The notes under the pieces were generated by a model that saw nothing but the letters and a program-made list of their open reading frames with translations, was not told the DNA's origin and made no database searches. Of a stretch of 64,000 bases of DNA, positions 1 through 8,329 are shown in pieces (position 1 is the stretch's first letter; each line of letters begins with the position of its first letter). Source of the DNA: JABDFW01 sp035550215 (GTDB taxonomy: Bacteria; Bacteroidota; Bacteroidia; Chitinophagales; Chitinophagaceae); NCBI GenBank assembly GCA_035550215.1, contig DASZPM010000002.1, positions 124,001 through 188,000 on the forward strand. The letters run 5' to 3'. A program made the position numbers and the translations under genes.

Positions 1-1
1 T

Positions 2-1222
2 GCAGGCGACACACTGCTTATTCAAAAAGGGGTAACAATAAACGTTAATAATGGCGCCAGTTTTTTTGTAAATGGTACTATGGTTAGCCTTGGAACCAAA
101 GACGCCGCGGTTACTATTACTGACCCGCGCAGAACTAAAACGCCAGGTACTTCAACAGCATCCTCTGATTCGGCTTATGCCGGCGGCTGGGGTGGCATTT
201 GGTGCAGCACCACCTGCCCGCTGCTTGTACTTAAATGGACACACCTGGATTTTGCGGGCGCCGGGCTTCAGACAACTCCTTTCCCTGGCCCGTCTGTAGG
301 CGACCAGTACGCTGTTTATTTTGGTAATTACAGCGGCTCATTTATTATGGAGGATTCATGGATATACGGCACGCCTGATGACGCAATACGTTATTACGGC
401 GGTAATATTTTTATGGTGCGTAATACGCTTGAAAAGTGTGGCGGCACAGGCGGCGACGGTATGAATGCAAAAGGCGGTACGCAGGGTATTATGGCCTATA
501 ACCTTATTATTGGCAGCGCCACAAACGGCACCAAATCTGCCAATGACGGCAGCACCGGCAGGCAGTGTATGATAGCTATGTTTAACAACACGTACGTAAA
601 CGACGGTTTTAGAAATACAGGTACTTTTGGTGCAAGAGGCGGCTCAATGGAAGTTGAAAACCATTCACGCGCCCTTGCTTATAATAACCTTGTTGTTGAT
701 TGTAATTTCGGGTTAAGAATTGCAGGAGGTAATACGGTAACTGCAAAAGTGTACCTGGCTGATACAACTGCAGGTTCAAACAGCGACTTTATTAAACAAA
801 CGGCATACGGGTATAACTACTATTACGCAGATGCCACCAGCATTGCCAACCAAATTGTGCCTACAAATGTTGCACAGGCTGTAGTTACGCATCCCCAGGC
901 TACGGATATACCGAATATGGCTGCCTTTTTAGGTGACTCTTATACATTTGGTATGCAGTACGATGGTAGCTCACTGGTAGGCAAAAACAACCCGATGTTT
1001 GTTAACTACACGCTGCCTAATATGGATTACAAGACCCAATGTTCAGTTGACGGCTATAATTTTCATTTAGCCAGCGGCTCACCGGCAATAGGTAAAGGTT
1101 ACCAGGGTTTCAGTATTTCAACAAATGTACCTATAGATGCAAACTTTGGCGCCACTGCACCTGTAACACCGGGTAAAGATATCGGCTGTTACCAGGCAGA
1201 TGGTTCAGGCAACCAGCATTAA
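2..1222 (+). CDS. Secreted right-handed beta-helix protein, 5' end missing
   Basis: The reading frame is open from the first complete codon (base 2), so the true start and any signal peptide lie left of the window. An internal ATG at base 80 is unlikely to be the start, because the residues before it (ending NNGASFFVNGT) continue the same repeating pattern. The protein shows short beta-rungs rich in Gly, Asn and Thr, with an indicative run near bases 345-520 (MEDSWIYGTPDDAIRYYGG, then IFMVRNTLEKCGG), as in pectate lyase-like parallel beta-helices. This fold is common in extracellular polysaccharide-binding or -cleaving proteins. I see no clear lyase catalytic motif and no type IX secretion C-terminal domain; the protein ends in GCYQADGSGNQH. 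Enzymatic function is therefore left open. Confidence 0.7.
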   Translation, partial: AGDTLLIQKGVTINVNNGASFFVNGTMVSLGTKDAAVTITDPRRTKTPGTSTASSDSAYAGGWGGIWCSTTCPLLVLKWTHLDFAGAGLQTTPFPGPSVGDQYAVYFGNYSGSFIMEDSWIYGTPDDAIRYYGGNIFMVRNTLEKCGGTGGDGMNAKGGTQGIMAYNLIIGSATNGTKSANDGSTGRQCMIAMFNNTYVNDGFRNTGTFGARGGSMEVENHSRALAYNNLVVDCNFGLRIAGGNTVTAKVYLADTTAGSNSDFIKQTAYGYNYYYADATSIANQIVPTNVAQAVVTHPQATDIPNMAAFLGDSYTFGMQYDGSSLVGKNNPMFVNYTLPNMDYKTQCSVDGYNFHLASGSPAIGKGYQGFSISTNVPIDANFGATAPVTPGKDIGCYQADGSGNQH

Positions 1223-1246
1223 TAGTTTTTTGTATAAGAATACAAC

Positions 1247-1290
1247 AACCCCTGCGGCACATAGTTTCGTTACCTGCAGGGGTTTGTTTA
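1247..1290 (+). terminator. Rho-independent terminator after the beta-helix gene
   Basis: A perfect 9-bp stem, AACCCCTGC at 1247-1255 with GCAGGGGTT at 1276-1284, encloses a 20-base loop and is followed by TGTTTA. It lies between the beta-helix gene and the next start at 1306. The U tract is weak, so efficiency is uncertain. Confidence 0.6.
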
Positions 1291-1305
1291 TTAAATAGTG
1301 TGTTT

Positions 1306-2217
1306 ATGAATATTCGTTTTATTCGCCTGTCTGCCTGCATCTTACTGGCAGGCTGCATAGCAGGCTGCGATAAAAAAGTTTCGGCTACACCACCACCGGT
1401 AACGCCGCCTGCTGACATTGTTGTGGGGTTAAAAAATAAACTGCCCTCGCTGTTAAAAGAGTCGTCAGGATTATGCCTTACTGATGGTGCGTTATGGAGC
1501 TTTGGCGACAGCGGAAATCCTAATTCAATCTATAGAATTGACTCTGCGACGGGAGCAATTTTGCAGGTTGTAACCATTACCAATTATCCTAATGTTGATT
1601 GGGAGGACATGGCTGCAGATTCAATGTACATTTATGTGGGAGACACGGGTAATAACAACGGTGACAGGACAGATTTGAAAATTTTGCGTATTAAAAAAGC
1701 AGATATACCACCTGCAGAACAACAGGTAAACGTGGTGGCTGAAGCGATTAATTTTTCTTATGCCGACCAATCAGACCTATCCTCCAACAGCAATACAAAT
1801 TTTGACTGTGAATCCCTTGTTTCAATTGGGGATAACCTGTATATTTTCTCGAAAGACAGGGGTGATTTTCAAACCCGCTGCTACAAACTTCCTAAAGCGC
1901 CTGGCACTTACAAAGTATCACCAATAGCGACATTTAATGTTGATGGTAAAGTAACCGACGCCACCTATAACCCCGTTACAAAAGAACTTGCGCTGTTGGG
2001 GTATATGGATAAAAAACTAGATTCGTTTATATGGTTTTTCAACAATTATACGGAGGATAATTTTTTTAATGGTGCTTCAAAAAGATATACGATTGGCAAT
2101 GTAAAAACAGACTGGCAAACAGAAGGGCTAACGTACGTAAATGATAAACGGTTGCTGTTAAGTTGCGAGTCAAGTACATCTACAGCAGCTTCATTATATT
2201 TTGTGCAAAAACCATGA
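1306..2217 (+). CDS. Lipoprotein, beta-propeller-like, function unknown
   Basis: I start it at the ATG at 1306, because an in-frame GTG at 1300 adds only two residues. The N-terminus is a type II signal peptide with two overlapping lipobox candidates (LLAGC and CIAGC), so the mature protein should be lipid-anchored. The body has propeller-style strands: SSGLCLTDGALWSFGDSGN, then VDWEDMAADSMYIYVGDTGNN, then CESLVSIGDNLYIFSKDRG. This pattern recurs in uncharacterised Bacteroidota surface proteins. No catalytic motif is visible. It follows a terminator and probably has its own transcription unit. Confidence 0.7.
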   Translation: MNIRFIRLSACILLAGCIAGCDKKVSATPPPVTPPADIVVGLKNKLPSLLKESSGLCLTDGALWSFGDSGNPNSIYRIDSATGAILQVVTITNYPNVDWEDMAADSMYIYVGDTGNNNGDRTDLKILRIKKADIPPAEQQVNVVAEAINFSYADQSDLSSNSNTNFDCESLVSIGDNLYIFSKDRGDFQTRCYKLPKAPGTYKVSPIATFNVDGKVTDATYNPVTKELALLGYMDKKLDSFIWFFNNYTEDNFFNGASKRYTIGNVKTDWQTEGLTYVNDKRLLLSCESSTSTAASLYFVQKP

Positions 2218-2340
2218 TAATAAACTGTTCGTAAAATAAACCCGCACCAAATTTTATATGAAAAGTGCTTTATGCAGCCATATCAAACCGCCTGTTTGCT
2301 GTAAAAAGGAAGGGAAGCCTTACAACAAAAAAAGGGATGC

Positions 2341-3081
2341 TTATTGCGCCAACAGCAGGTAAAAGAAACCGCCAATAAAAAAGCTTGTAAGGTTCATTAA
2401 AAAACTTAACCAAAAAGCAGTACGGTAATAGATAAATGGCCTGAAACACCGGTACAGTATAACTGCCTCAATAAGCAATACCAAGGGCTCACCAATAAGG
2501 TCACCCAGGGCAAAACCTGTAAGCCTCGCAGAAACTAACCATAATATCGGGTGTGTAACCAGGTTTACGTAAGTAACATATTTCAGATTTTTCAGCGGCA
2601 TTTTGCGCACCAGTAAAAATACCAATACAACGAGGCTCTCCAGCACTATGGTGATAAGCAAAGCAAAAAGGTAGTTGCTATATGATGTACCGAATACCGG
2701 GGTAATATCTTTTATCTCATTATCAGTAACAACCAGGCTATGATAGGAGGTAAGGCCGTTATTGTTATTTAATACCGGGGTTACCATCACCCTGTTTTTA
2801 AAATAAAAGACAACTTTAAATAGGTAGGGGACTGATCTTATAAGCCTGATACGATAAGGGTTTTCTACAGTAACACATATTCCGCCTTTGCAGCCAAATG
2901 CAGTATCGGGGTGCACTTTATCGAGATTGTAAATGATGCCGCAGCTATCCAGTTGTAACGGAGCTAAAGTCTTATAACGAATGTCTATTCGCTCTGCCTC
3001 TTTAAAAGGGCTGGCATCCGCCCGCGATTTTACCGGTGCGGTAAATAGCGCAGCAAATAAAATAATTACGAAATATTTCAT
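2341..3081 (-). CDS. Membrane protein with N-terminal extracytoplasmic domain, unknown
   Basis: I place the start at the ATG at 3081 rather than 3159, because it gives a good Sec signal peptide (MKYFVIILFAALFTAPVKSRA); 246 residues remain. After the signal peptide come about 110 polar residues with two closely spaced cysteines (FGCKGGIC), then a C-terminal half with four or five hydrophobic helices. The helices carry a THPILW motif and a membrane-embedded acidic pair (GEPLVLLIEAVIL). This resembles uncharacterised integral membrane families in Bacteroidota. Its stop is 117 bases from the upstream receptor's start region, and both genes read leftward. No function can be assigned. Confidence 0.6.
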   Translation of the reverse strand: MKYFVIILFAALFTAPVKSRADASPFKEAERIDIRYKTLAPLQLDSCGIIYNLDKVHPDTAFGCKGGICVTVENPYRIRLIRSVPYLFKVVFYFKNRVMVTPVLNNNNGLTSYHSLVVTDNEIKDITPVFGTSYSNYLFALLITIVLESLVVLVFLLVRKMPLKNLKYVTYVNLVTHPILWLVSARLTGFALGDLIGEPLVLLIEAVILYRCFRPFIYYRTAFWLSFLMNLTSFFIGGFFYLLLAQ

Positions 3082-3198
3082 AAGGGTGGTAATAGCATGT
3101 GAATATGGTTGGTATCGTCCGTAAAATACAGATTTTTTAATGGTACTATTTGACAACATTCAAAAGTTGACAAATCCCCGGCAACCAGGCTAATAACA

Positions 3199-5619
3199 TC
3201 ACCCATTAGCTCTTTCCATTTCCTCTGTAGCCCCGCCGGAAGAATGTTTTATTTGTTTTAGAGGCTTACCGAAACGCCAGGTGAATGACAGCAGCACTAC
3301 ACGGGTATCATGATGCTCAATAAAATATTCCTGTGCTGACTGGAAGCTGGTAAGGCCTTCCATTACATTAGTGTGAAATATATCGCGCAGGCTAAGTTTC
3401 AGGGTTGCCTTATTATGCAGCGCAGGCATTGCCGCGCCAGCTGATAATTGCCCTGTTGGGTACAGCAATTCCTGTAAATCATTCCGGGCGTGCGTGGTGT
3501 AAAACCCTGAAAGCTCGGCGGTAACTGCCTTGCCCAATTTAAACTGGTTATTGACGTTAAGGTTAAGCTGCGTTATAGAGGAAGAGTAGTTGTTCCATAC
3601 ATACCCCTTCAATTCTTTATGGTTGAGCAAAGCCTCCCCGGTTACAGACCACCATTTGCTTATACCAGCCTGCACGCTGACAGATAAACCGATATTATAC
3701 ATCTTTCCAACATTGCCTTCTGAATAAACAAGAATGCCGTTAGGGTCGGTAAGAAAAAGCTGTGAAAAATAATTTTTTATAATGCCGTACGAGAGGGTGG
3801 TGGTAAGCAGTTGTTTAAACTGGTGGCTCAGCTCCAGGTTCCATGAATATTGCGGCAGAAAATAAGGGTTGCCGCGCTGCAATGTGTACTTGTTAATAAT
3901 GTACACAAACGGGTTAAGCAGTTGAAATGCCGGCCTGTCAATACGCCTGCCCGCGGTAAATGTGAACGTGTTATTGGAATCTGCATCGTACGATAGGTAA
4001 CCCGATGGAAAGAGGCCGCCGTAGTTGCGCGAGAAAGAAGAATCTTTTACCTGTACATTACCCAACTGGCTGGCATCGTAATGCGTAAACTCGTACCGCA
4101 GCCCTGCCTGGAAACTAAATTTGTCAATTTTTTTCTCAAGCCCCGAATAAGCAGCATAAATATTTTCCTTGTAAATAAAATGATTGCTCTTTCCAAAATC
4201 ATCTGTCCATTCTGTACCGTCAAAATATTGGTAAGCAGCAATATTATCGGTAGTAGTGCGGGAGGCTTTTATGCCTGATTCTACCTTGCCCGTTTTACCC
4301 CAATGGTAGGTATGGTCTGCCTTGAATGAAAGTATGTGCAGCGTTGTGGGCAGGTCGCCTTTGGATGACTCAGTATAACCCGTTGCCGTTAAAAGTTGGT
4401 TGGAGAAAAATTCTTTTGTTTTTATATCATAGCTCGCCCCGTCAAGGTCAATACTTAGTTCCTGCGATTCGCTGATGCTGTGTTTCAGGTTAATATTTAC
4501 TACCCCGTTGAATAAATGGTACCTGTGGCTGCTGACGGTGGATATGGCAGAGTCTTTAGCGCCGCCGGGGCTTAACCACGTGGCAATGCCATCATTGTTT
4601 AATTTTCGCTGCACTGCAATACCGCTTACAGATATGCCCAGTGTTGTTTTATGCGAAACGAAATAGTCAACTCCAGCCTTTACAGTATTATTAAAGTAGC
4701 GGTTAATAAAATTTGTTGGCTGGTCAAGTAGTGAAGCTATGGAGCCATCCGCATTATAATAAGTGCGCAGCGCGTACAGGTAAGTGTAGCTTTTATTATA
4801 ATTGATGTTATAATTTAAAAAAGTATTTATTTTCCCTTTCCTGAAGTTAAGCACAATGCTGTTGTTTGTTTTTGGGTAACGTCCCATAGCGCCTGTAACG
4901 CTCACAGTGGCATTAAAGCCTTCCTGTTTATTCTTTTTTGTTTTTATATTGATGATGCCGGCGTTGCCTGAAGCATCGTAACGCGCGGGCGGGTTGGTAA
5001 TTAATTCAATTTGGTCAATAAGTGTTGAGCTCATGCCGCTCAGCATGCTTTCCAGCGCACTGCCGGAAAGGTAGGTGGGCTGGTCATCAATCATCACCAG
5101 CACGTTATTTTTAGCCTGCAGGCTTATGTTGCCGTTACGGTCAACTGTTACACCGGGCAGTTTTTCAAGCACTTCCATTACCGTAGTGCCTGCATTGGTA
5201 ATAGAGGCATCTACATTTACGGTAACCTTTCCATGCGCATACTGTATAAAAGGCCTTGTGGCAGATACTTTTACACTGTGTAACACAGCCGTTGCAGGGG
5301 TTAGCGTTATAGCAGGCATTTTTTTGGCAGCGGGCAGGCCAAAGCTGTTGCTGTTATACAGCGCATAACCGGTCATACTCACGCGCAGCAGGTATTCACC
5401 CTTTGCAAACCGGGTAAACACAGCGTTGCCCGCAGTATCAGTAATGGCTGTTTTTACCAGGCTGCTGTCACTGGCTTTCAGCAGTTCAACCGTGGCTTTT
5501 TCTGCCGGGGCATGGCTTTCAGTAAGCACGGTAACCGTGAGGGGCATATCCGCATCACTTTGCGCAAACATGCAAAAAGGTTTCAGCGCCAATAAAATTA
5601 ACGGTAGTTTTTTTAGCAT
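3199..5619 (-). CDS. TonB-dependent outer membrane receptor with carboxypeptidase-regulatory-like domain
   Basis: The start at 5619 gives the signal peptide MLKKLPLILLALKPFCMFAQ; a further ATG at 5637 would add six polar residues. Domains in order: a CarboxypepD_reg-like beta-sandwich (about residues 24-110, including VEKxKAS-like strands and FAKGEYLLRVSMTGY), a TonB plug (about 115-225, with EKLPGVTVDRNGNISL and a conserved ITNPPARYDASGNAGIINI segment), then a barrel of roughly 550 residues. The ITNPPARYDASG signature is typical of the outer membrane barrel family often annotated as OMP_b-brl_3. The C-terminus extends past the last aromatic strand with a short polar tail. No SusD partner or sigma/anti-sigma pair is adjacent, so the ligand is unknown. 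Confidence 0.85.
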   Translation of the reverse strand: MLKKLPLILLALKPFCMFAQSDADMPLTVTVLTESHAPAEKATVELLKASDSSLVKTAITDTAGNAVFTRFAKGEYLLRVSMTGYALYNSNSFGLPAAKKMPAITLTPATAVLHSVKVSATRPFIQYAHGKVTVNVDASITNAGTTVMEVLEKLPGVTVDRNGNISLQAKNNVLVMIDDQPTYLSGSALESMLSGMSSTLIDQIELITNPPARYDASGNAGIINIKTKKNKQEGFNATVSVTGAMGRYPKTNNSIVLNFRKGKINTFLNYNINYNKSYTYLYALRTYYNADGSIASLLDQPTNFINRYFNNTVKAGVDYFVSHKTTLGISVSGIAVQRKLNNDGIATWLSPGGAKDSAISTVSSHRYHLFNGVVNINLKHSISESQELSIDLDGASYDIKTKEFFSNQLLTATGYTESSKGDLPTTLHILSFKADHTYHWGKTGKVESGIKASRTTTDNIAAYQYFDGTEWTDDFGKSNHFIYKENIYAAYSGLEKKIDKFSFQAGLRYEFTHYDASQLGNVQVKDSSFSRNYGGLFPSGYLSYDADSNNTFTFTAGRRIDRPAFQLLNPFVYIINKYTLQRGNPYFLPQYSWNLELSHQFKQLLTTTLSYGIIKNYFSQLFLTDPNGILVYSEGNVGKMYNIGLSVSVQAGISKWWSVTGEALLNHKELKGYVWNNYSSSITQLNLNVNNQFKLGKAVTAELSGFYTTHARNDLQELLYPTGQLSAGAAMPALHNKATLKLSLRDIFHTNVMEGLTSFQSAQEYFIEHHDTRVVLLSFTWRFGKPLKQIKHSSGGATEEMERANG

Positions 5620-5678
5620 AACACTGTCGTGCGACAACTAAATAAGAGAAAAATAACCACTCGCAATAAGCCGTTATG

Positions 5679-5699
5679 GATGAGTGGTTTCCGCTCATC
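5679..5699. promoter_or_regulatory. Hairpin in the divergent receptor/CBM6 gap
   Basis: GATGAGTGG at 5679-5687 pairs with CCGCTCATC at 5691-5699 around a TTT loop (9 pairs, one G-T). It lies 60 bases upstream of the receptor start and 133 bases upstream of the CBM6-like gene. It could be an operator or a leader hairpin of the leftward receptor transcript. Confidence 0.35.
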
Positions 5700-5831
5700 T
5701 ATTTAGTAAGGAACTGTGTGATGTATGGTGTGATTTTTTAGTTGCAGGCGCTTGGTGTAAAGCTGTTGCGCCCGGCAAATCCTTTTCTAAATAATATACC
5801 GCTAACTTTAGTGTGAAAATATTGCCTGCGT

Positions 5832-6494
5832 ATGAAAAAAATATTTATTGCCTTGTTGTGTTTGTACATTTCAGGCTGTTTAAAATCTTACGTGCCTGCC
5901 GGCTACAGAGGCAAGCGGGTGATGAGAAAACTAAATATTATACCCGGGCGTATTGAATGCGAATTATATGATAAAGGCGGCGAAGGTGTTGCTTACCACG
6001 ATACAGACAGTGTTAATAATGGCAGCGGCAAACTTAACCCGGCGGATGGTAGCTACCTGAACGAGTTCAGGATGAAGGAAGGGGTTGATATATCATATAC
6101 CAAGACTGGTGGTATTGATGATAACCCGTATAATGTTGTTGCGCCTGCCATGAAGCAATTATATGTTGGATGGACACAGCCCGGCGAGTGGTTAAACTAT
6201 TCTGTACTGGTTCCAAAACAGGGATTGTTTCGCGTGGCTGTTATGTACACCGCCAACGGCAACGGCGCCATAAGGCTTGATGTTGACGGCCAGCCTGCAA
6301 CAGGCATACTAACCATCCCTTCAACACATAACGATAAAGACACCGTTGCGTGGCGGCAGTGGCACCACTGGAACAGGATTGATTCATTAACAAGCATCGC
6401 CCTGCAAAAAGGCGCGCACTTGTTAACACTGCGTATTATTGACCATGGTAATATGAATTTTGATTACCTGGAGTTCAGGAAGGTATTACGCTGA
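5832..6494 (+). CDS. CBM6-like carbohydrate-binding lipoprotein
   Basis: The 220-residue protein starts with a lipoprotein signal peptide (lipobox ISGC). Nearly the whole mature part reads as a CBM6/CBM35-type beta-sandwich: IECELYDKGGEGVAYHDTDS, later GVDISYT, then WTQPGEWLNYSVLVPKQGLF and the closing NFDYLEFRKV. In enzymes this module is appended to glycoside hydrolases or lectin-like proteins; here it stands alone, so a binding role at the cell surface is the reasonable inference. No hydrolase domain adjoins it. TAACTTTA near 5802 resembles the Bacteroidota -7 element. It is transcribed away from the TonB-dependent receptor to its left. Confidence 0.75.
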   Translation: MKKIFIALLCLYISGCLKSYVPAGYRGKRVMRKLNIIPGRIECELYDKGGEGVAYHDTDSVNNGSGKLNPADGSYLNEFRMKEGVDISYTKTGGIDDNPYNVVAPAMKQLYVGWTQPGEWLNYSVLVPKQGLFRVAVMYTANGNGAIRLDVDGQPATGILTIPSTHNDKDTVAWRQWHHWNRIDSLTSIALQKGAHLLTLRIIDHGNMNFDYLEFRKVLR

Positions 6495-6710
6495 AAGTTG
6501 CATGAGCCTTGTACGCCCCGCTGTTGATTTATAACTGAACGCACAAGTGAGTGACACAACCAGCGATGCTGTTAGTTATACTGCCGGGCAGGCAATATTT
6601 TTAAATACTTTGTCAAAAAACTATATACTACGCAAATGCAAAGCGGCAAATGATTTTACATTGCGCTACCTTTAGCCCTCACTTATTCGCCATATTGAAA
6701 ATTTTTTGCC

Positions 6711-8216
6711 ATGGAAGAAAATAATAACATCAGCCGTAAGAAATTTATTAAGAATGCTGCACTTGCCACCGCCGGTTTTTATATAGTACCGCGCCACGTA
6801 TTGGGCGGCAGGGGCTACGTGCCGCCGAGTGATAAACTTTATATAGCTGCCGTAGGTTGCGGCGGCGAAGCGGAAAATGATATTCACCATTTTGCTACTG
6901 CCCCGAAAAAGAACGCGGAGATTGCTTTTTTGTGTGACGTAGATGACCGCACCGGCGCACCGAGAAGAAAAGAATTTCCTAAAGCTGGTTTTTACAAAGA
7001 CTGGCGGCAGATGTTTGAAAAGGAAAGTAAAAATTTTGACGCTGTTACTGTGGCAATACCAGACCATAACCACGCTATTGTTGGCCTCAGCGCCATGAAA
7101 ATGAAAAAACACCTGTACCTGCAAAAACCGCTTACACACGATATTTACGAAGCACGCATACTTACGCAAGCCGCTGAAAAATACAAAGTGGTTACACAAA
7201 TGGGCGACCAGGGTGCCAGTTGTGATGGTGTGCGCACCATGCGCGAATGGTTTGAGGCAGGACTGATTGGCGATATTGAAAAAGTGTATAACTGGACCAA
7301 CCGCCCGGTTTGGCCGCAGGGCATACCCTGGCCAACCAACAACCCCCCTGTGCCAAAAGAACTTGATTGGGATTTGTGGCTGGGCACAGCGCAGTACACT
7401 GACTATATTGACAACCTTGTGCCGTTTAACTGGCGCGGCTGGTGGCGTTTTGGCACCGGCGCTTTGGGCGACATGGCCTGCCATATTATTGGCCCTGCTT
7501 TTAAATTGCTGGAACTTGGTTACCCTACCGAAATAACCGGCAGCGCTACCACTATTTACTCCGGCGTGTTTAAAGAAAGCGATTACCCTGAAAGCATACC
7601 ACCCAGCAGCAGCCTGCGTTATACTTTCAAGCTGAAGAATGGTAAAGACCTGTTACTATATTGGATGGATGGCGGTATTGTACCCGAACGCCCGCTGGAT
7701 TTGGATACTGATGGAGATATGAATGAAGCGCTGGCAGACATACCCGCAGAAAATGATTTTGAAGGCGGCAGCCTGTTTGTAGGTACAAAAGGAAAAGTAT
7801 CCTGCGGGTGGGGCGGAAGCCACCCGAGGTTGTTGCCGCTGTCATTGAATAAAGATGTAAATGTGCCTAAAAAATACCCGCGTGTAGAAGGTGATATGGA
7901 TGGCCACTGGTGGCAATGGGTGGATGCCTGTATTGCAGGCTATGGTAATATGGACGTTGACTCGCCCTTCCCGGGATATGCGGGGCCGCTTACAGAAACA
8001 GTATTAATGGGTAACCTGCTGCTGCGCAGCTTTAACCTGCGCACAAAAGTGCAGCGGAAAGACCCCGTATATGGAATGATGGAGGAAATTGAAACACCGG
8101 GCCGCTATATTAAGTATAAATGGGACGGGGAGAATATGCGCATAACCAATTTTGAACCCGCCAACCAGTTTGTTAAACGCGAGTACAGGCAAGGCTGGGG
8201 CAAACTGGAATTGTAG
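6711..8216 (+). CDS. Gfo/Idh/MocA family oxidoreductase, Tat-exported
   Basis: The 501-residue protein opens with a twin-arginine-like signal (SRKKFIKNAALATAGF, about residues 8-23), as in periplasmic members of this family. A Rossmann NAD(P)-binding domain follows (LYIAAVGCGG, about 43-52, then IAFLCDVDD), with the sugar dehydrogenase KP motif present as LQKPLTHD; the usual Glu before KP is Gln, a variant I recall from secreted members. The C-terminal domain contains GTGALGDMACHI, typical of the substrate-binding half. Likely reaction: NAD(P)-dependent oxidation or reduction of a sugar or polyol, or use of NAD as a recycled cofactor in a glycosidase-like reaction. Substrate cannot be read from the sequence. 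It is monocistronic, followed by a bidirectional terminator. Confidence 0.85.
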   Translation: MEENNNISRKKFIKNAALATAGFYIVPRHVLGGRGYVPPSDKLYIAAVGCGGEAENDIHHFATAPKKNAEIAFLCDVDDRTGAPRRKEFPKAGFYKDWRQMFEKESKNFDAVTVAIPDHNHAIVGLSAMKMKKHLYLQKPLTHDIYEARILTQAAEKYKVVTQMGDQGASCDGVRTMREWFEAGLIGDIEKVYNWTNRPVWPQGIPWPTNNPPVPKELDWDLWLGTAQYTDYIDNLVPFNWRGWWRFGTGALGDMACHIIGPAFKLLELGYPTEITGSATTIYSGVFKESDYPESIPPSSSLRYTFKLKNGKDLLLYWMDGGIVPERPLDLDTDGDMNEALADIPAENDFEGGSLFVGTKGKVSCGWGGSHPRLLPLSLNKDVNVPKKYPRVEGDMDGHWWQWVDACIAGYGNMDVDSPFPGYAGPLTETVLMGNLLLRSFNLRTKVQRKDPVYGMMEEIETPGRYIKYKWDGENMRITNFEPANQFVKREYRQGWGKLEL

Positions 8217-8236
8217 AGATGATGTTTTGTAATGAT

Positions 8237-8268
8237 AATGCCCCGCAGGAACAGCCTTGCGGGGCATT
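8237..8268. terminator. Strong inverted repeat downstream of the oxidoreductase gene
   Basis: A perfect 11-bp stem, AATGCCCCGCA at 8237-8247 with TGCGGGGCATT at 8258-8268, encloses a 10-base loop. It begins 20 bases after the stop codon at 8216. The flanks lack a long U run, so it may act as a terminator or a 3' mRNA stabiliser. Confidence 0.65.
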
Positions 8269-8329
8269 GTAAAATAATCACCCGCCCGGGCCGTTATTAA
8301 TAGGCGAACGCTATACTAAACCTTACTGC

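Noticed and set aside
6672..7484. Long open frame on the minus strand opposite the Gfo/Idh/MocA gene
   Set aside because: The plus-strand frame has a Tat signal and clear family motifs. The opposite frame has no recognisable motif and follows codon-bias shadowing.
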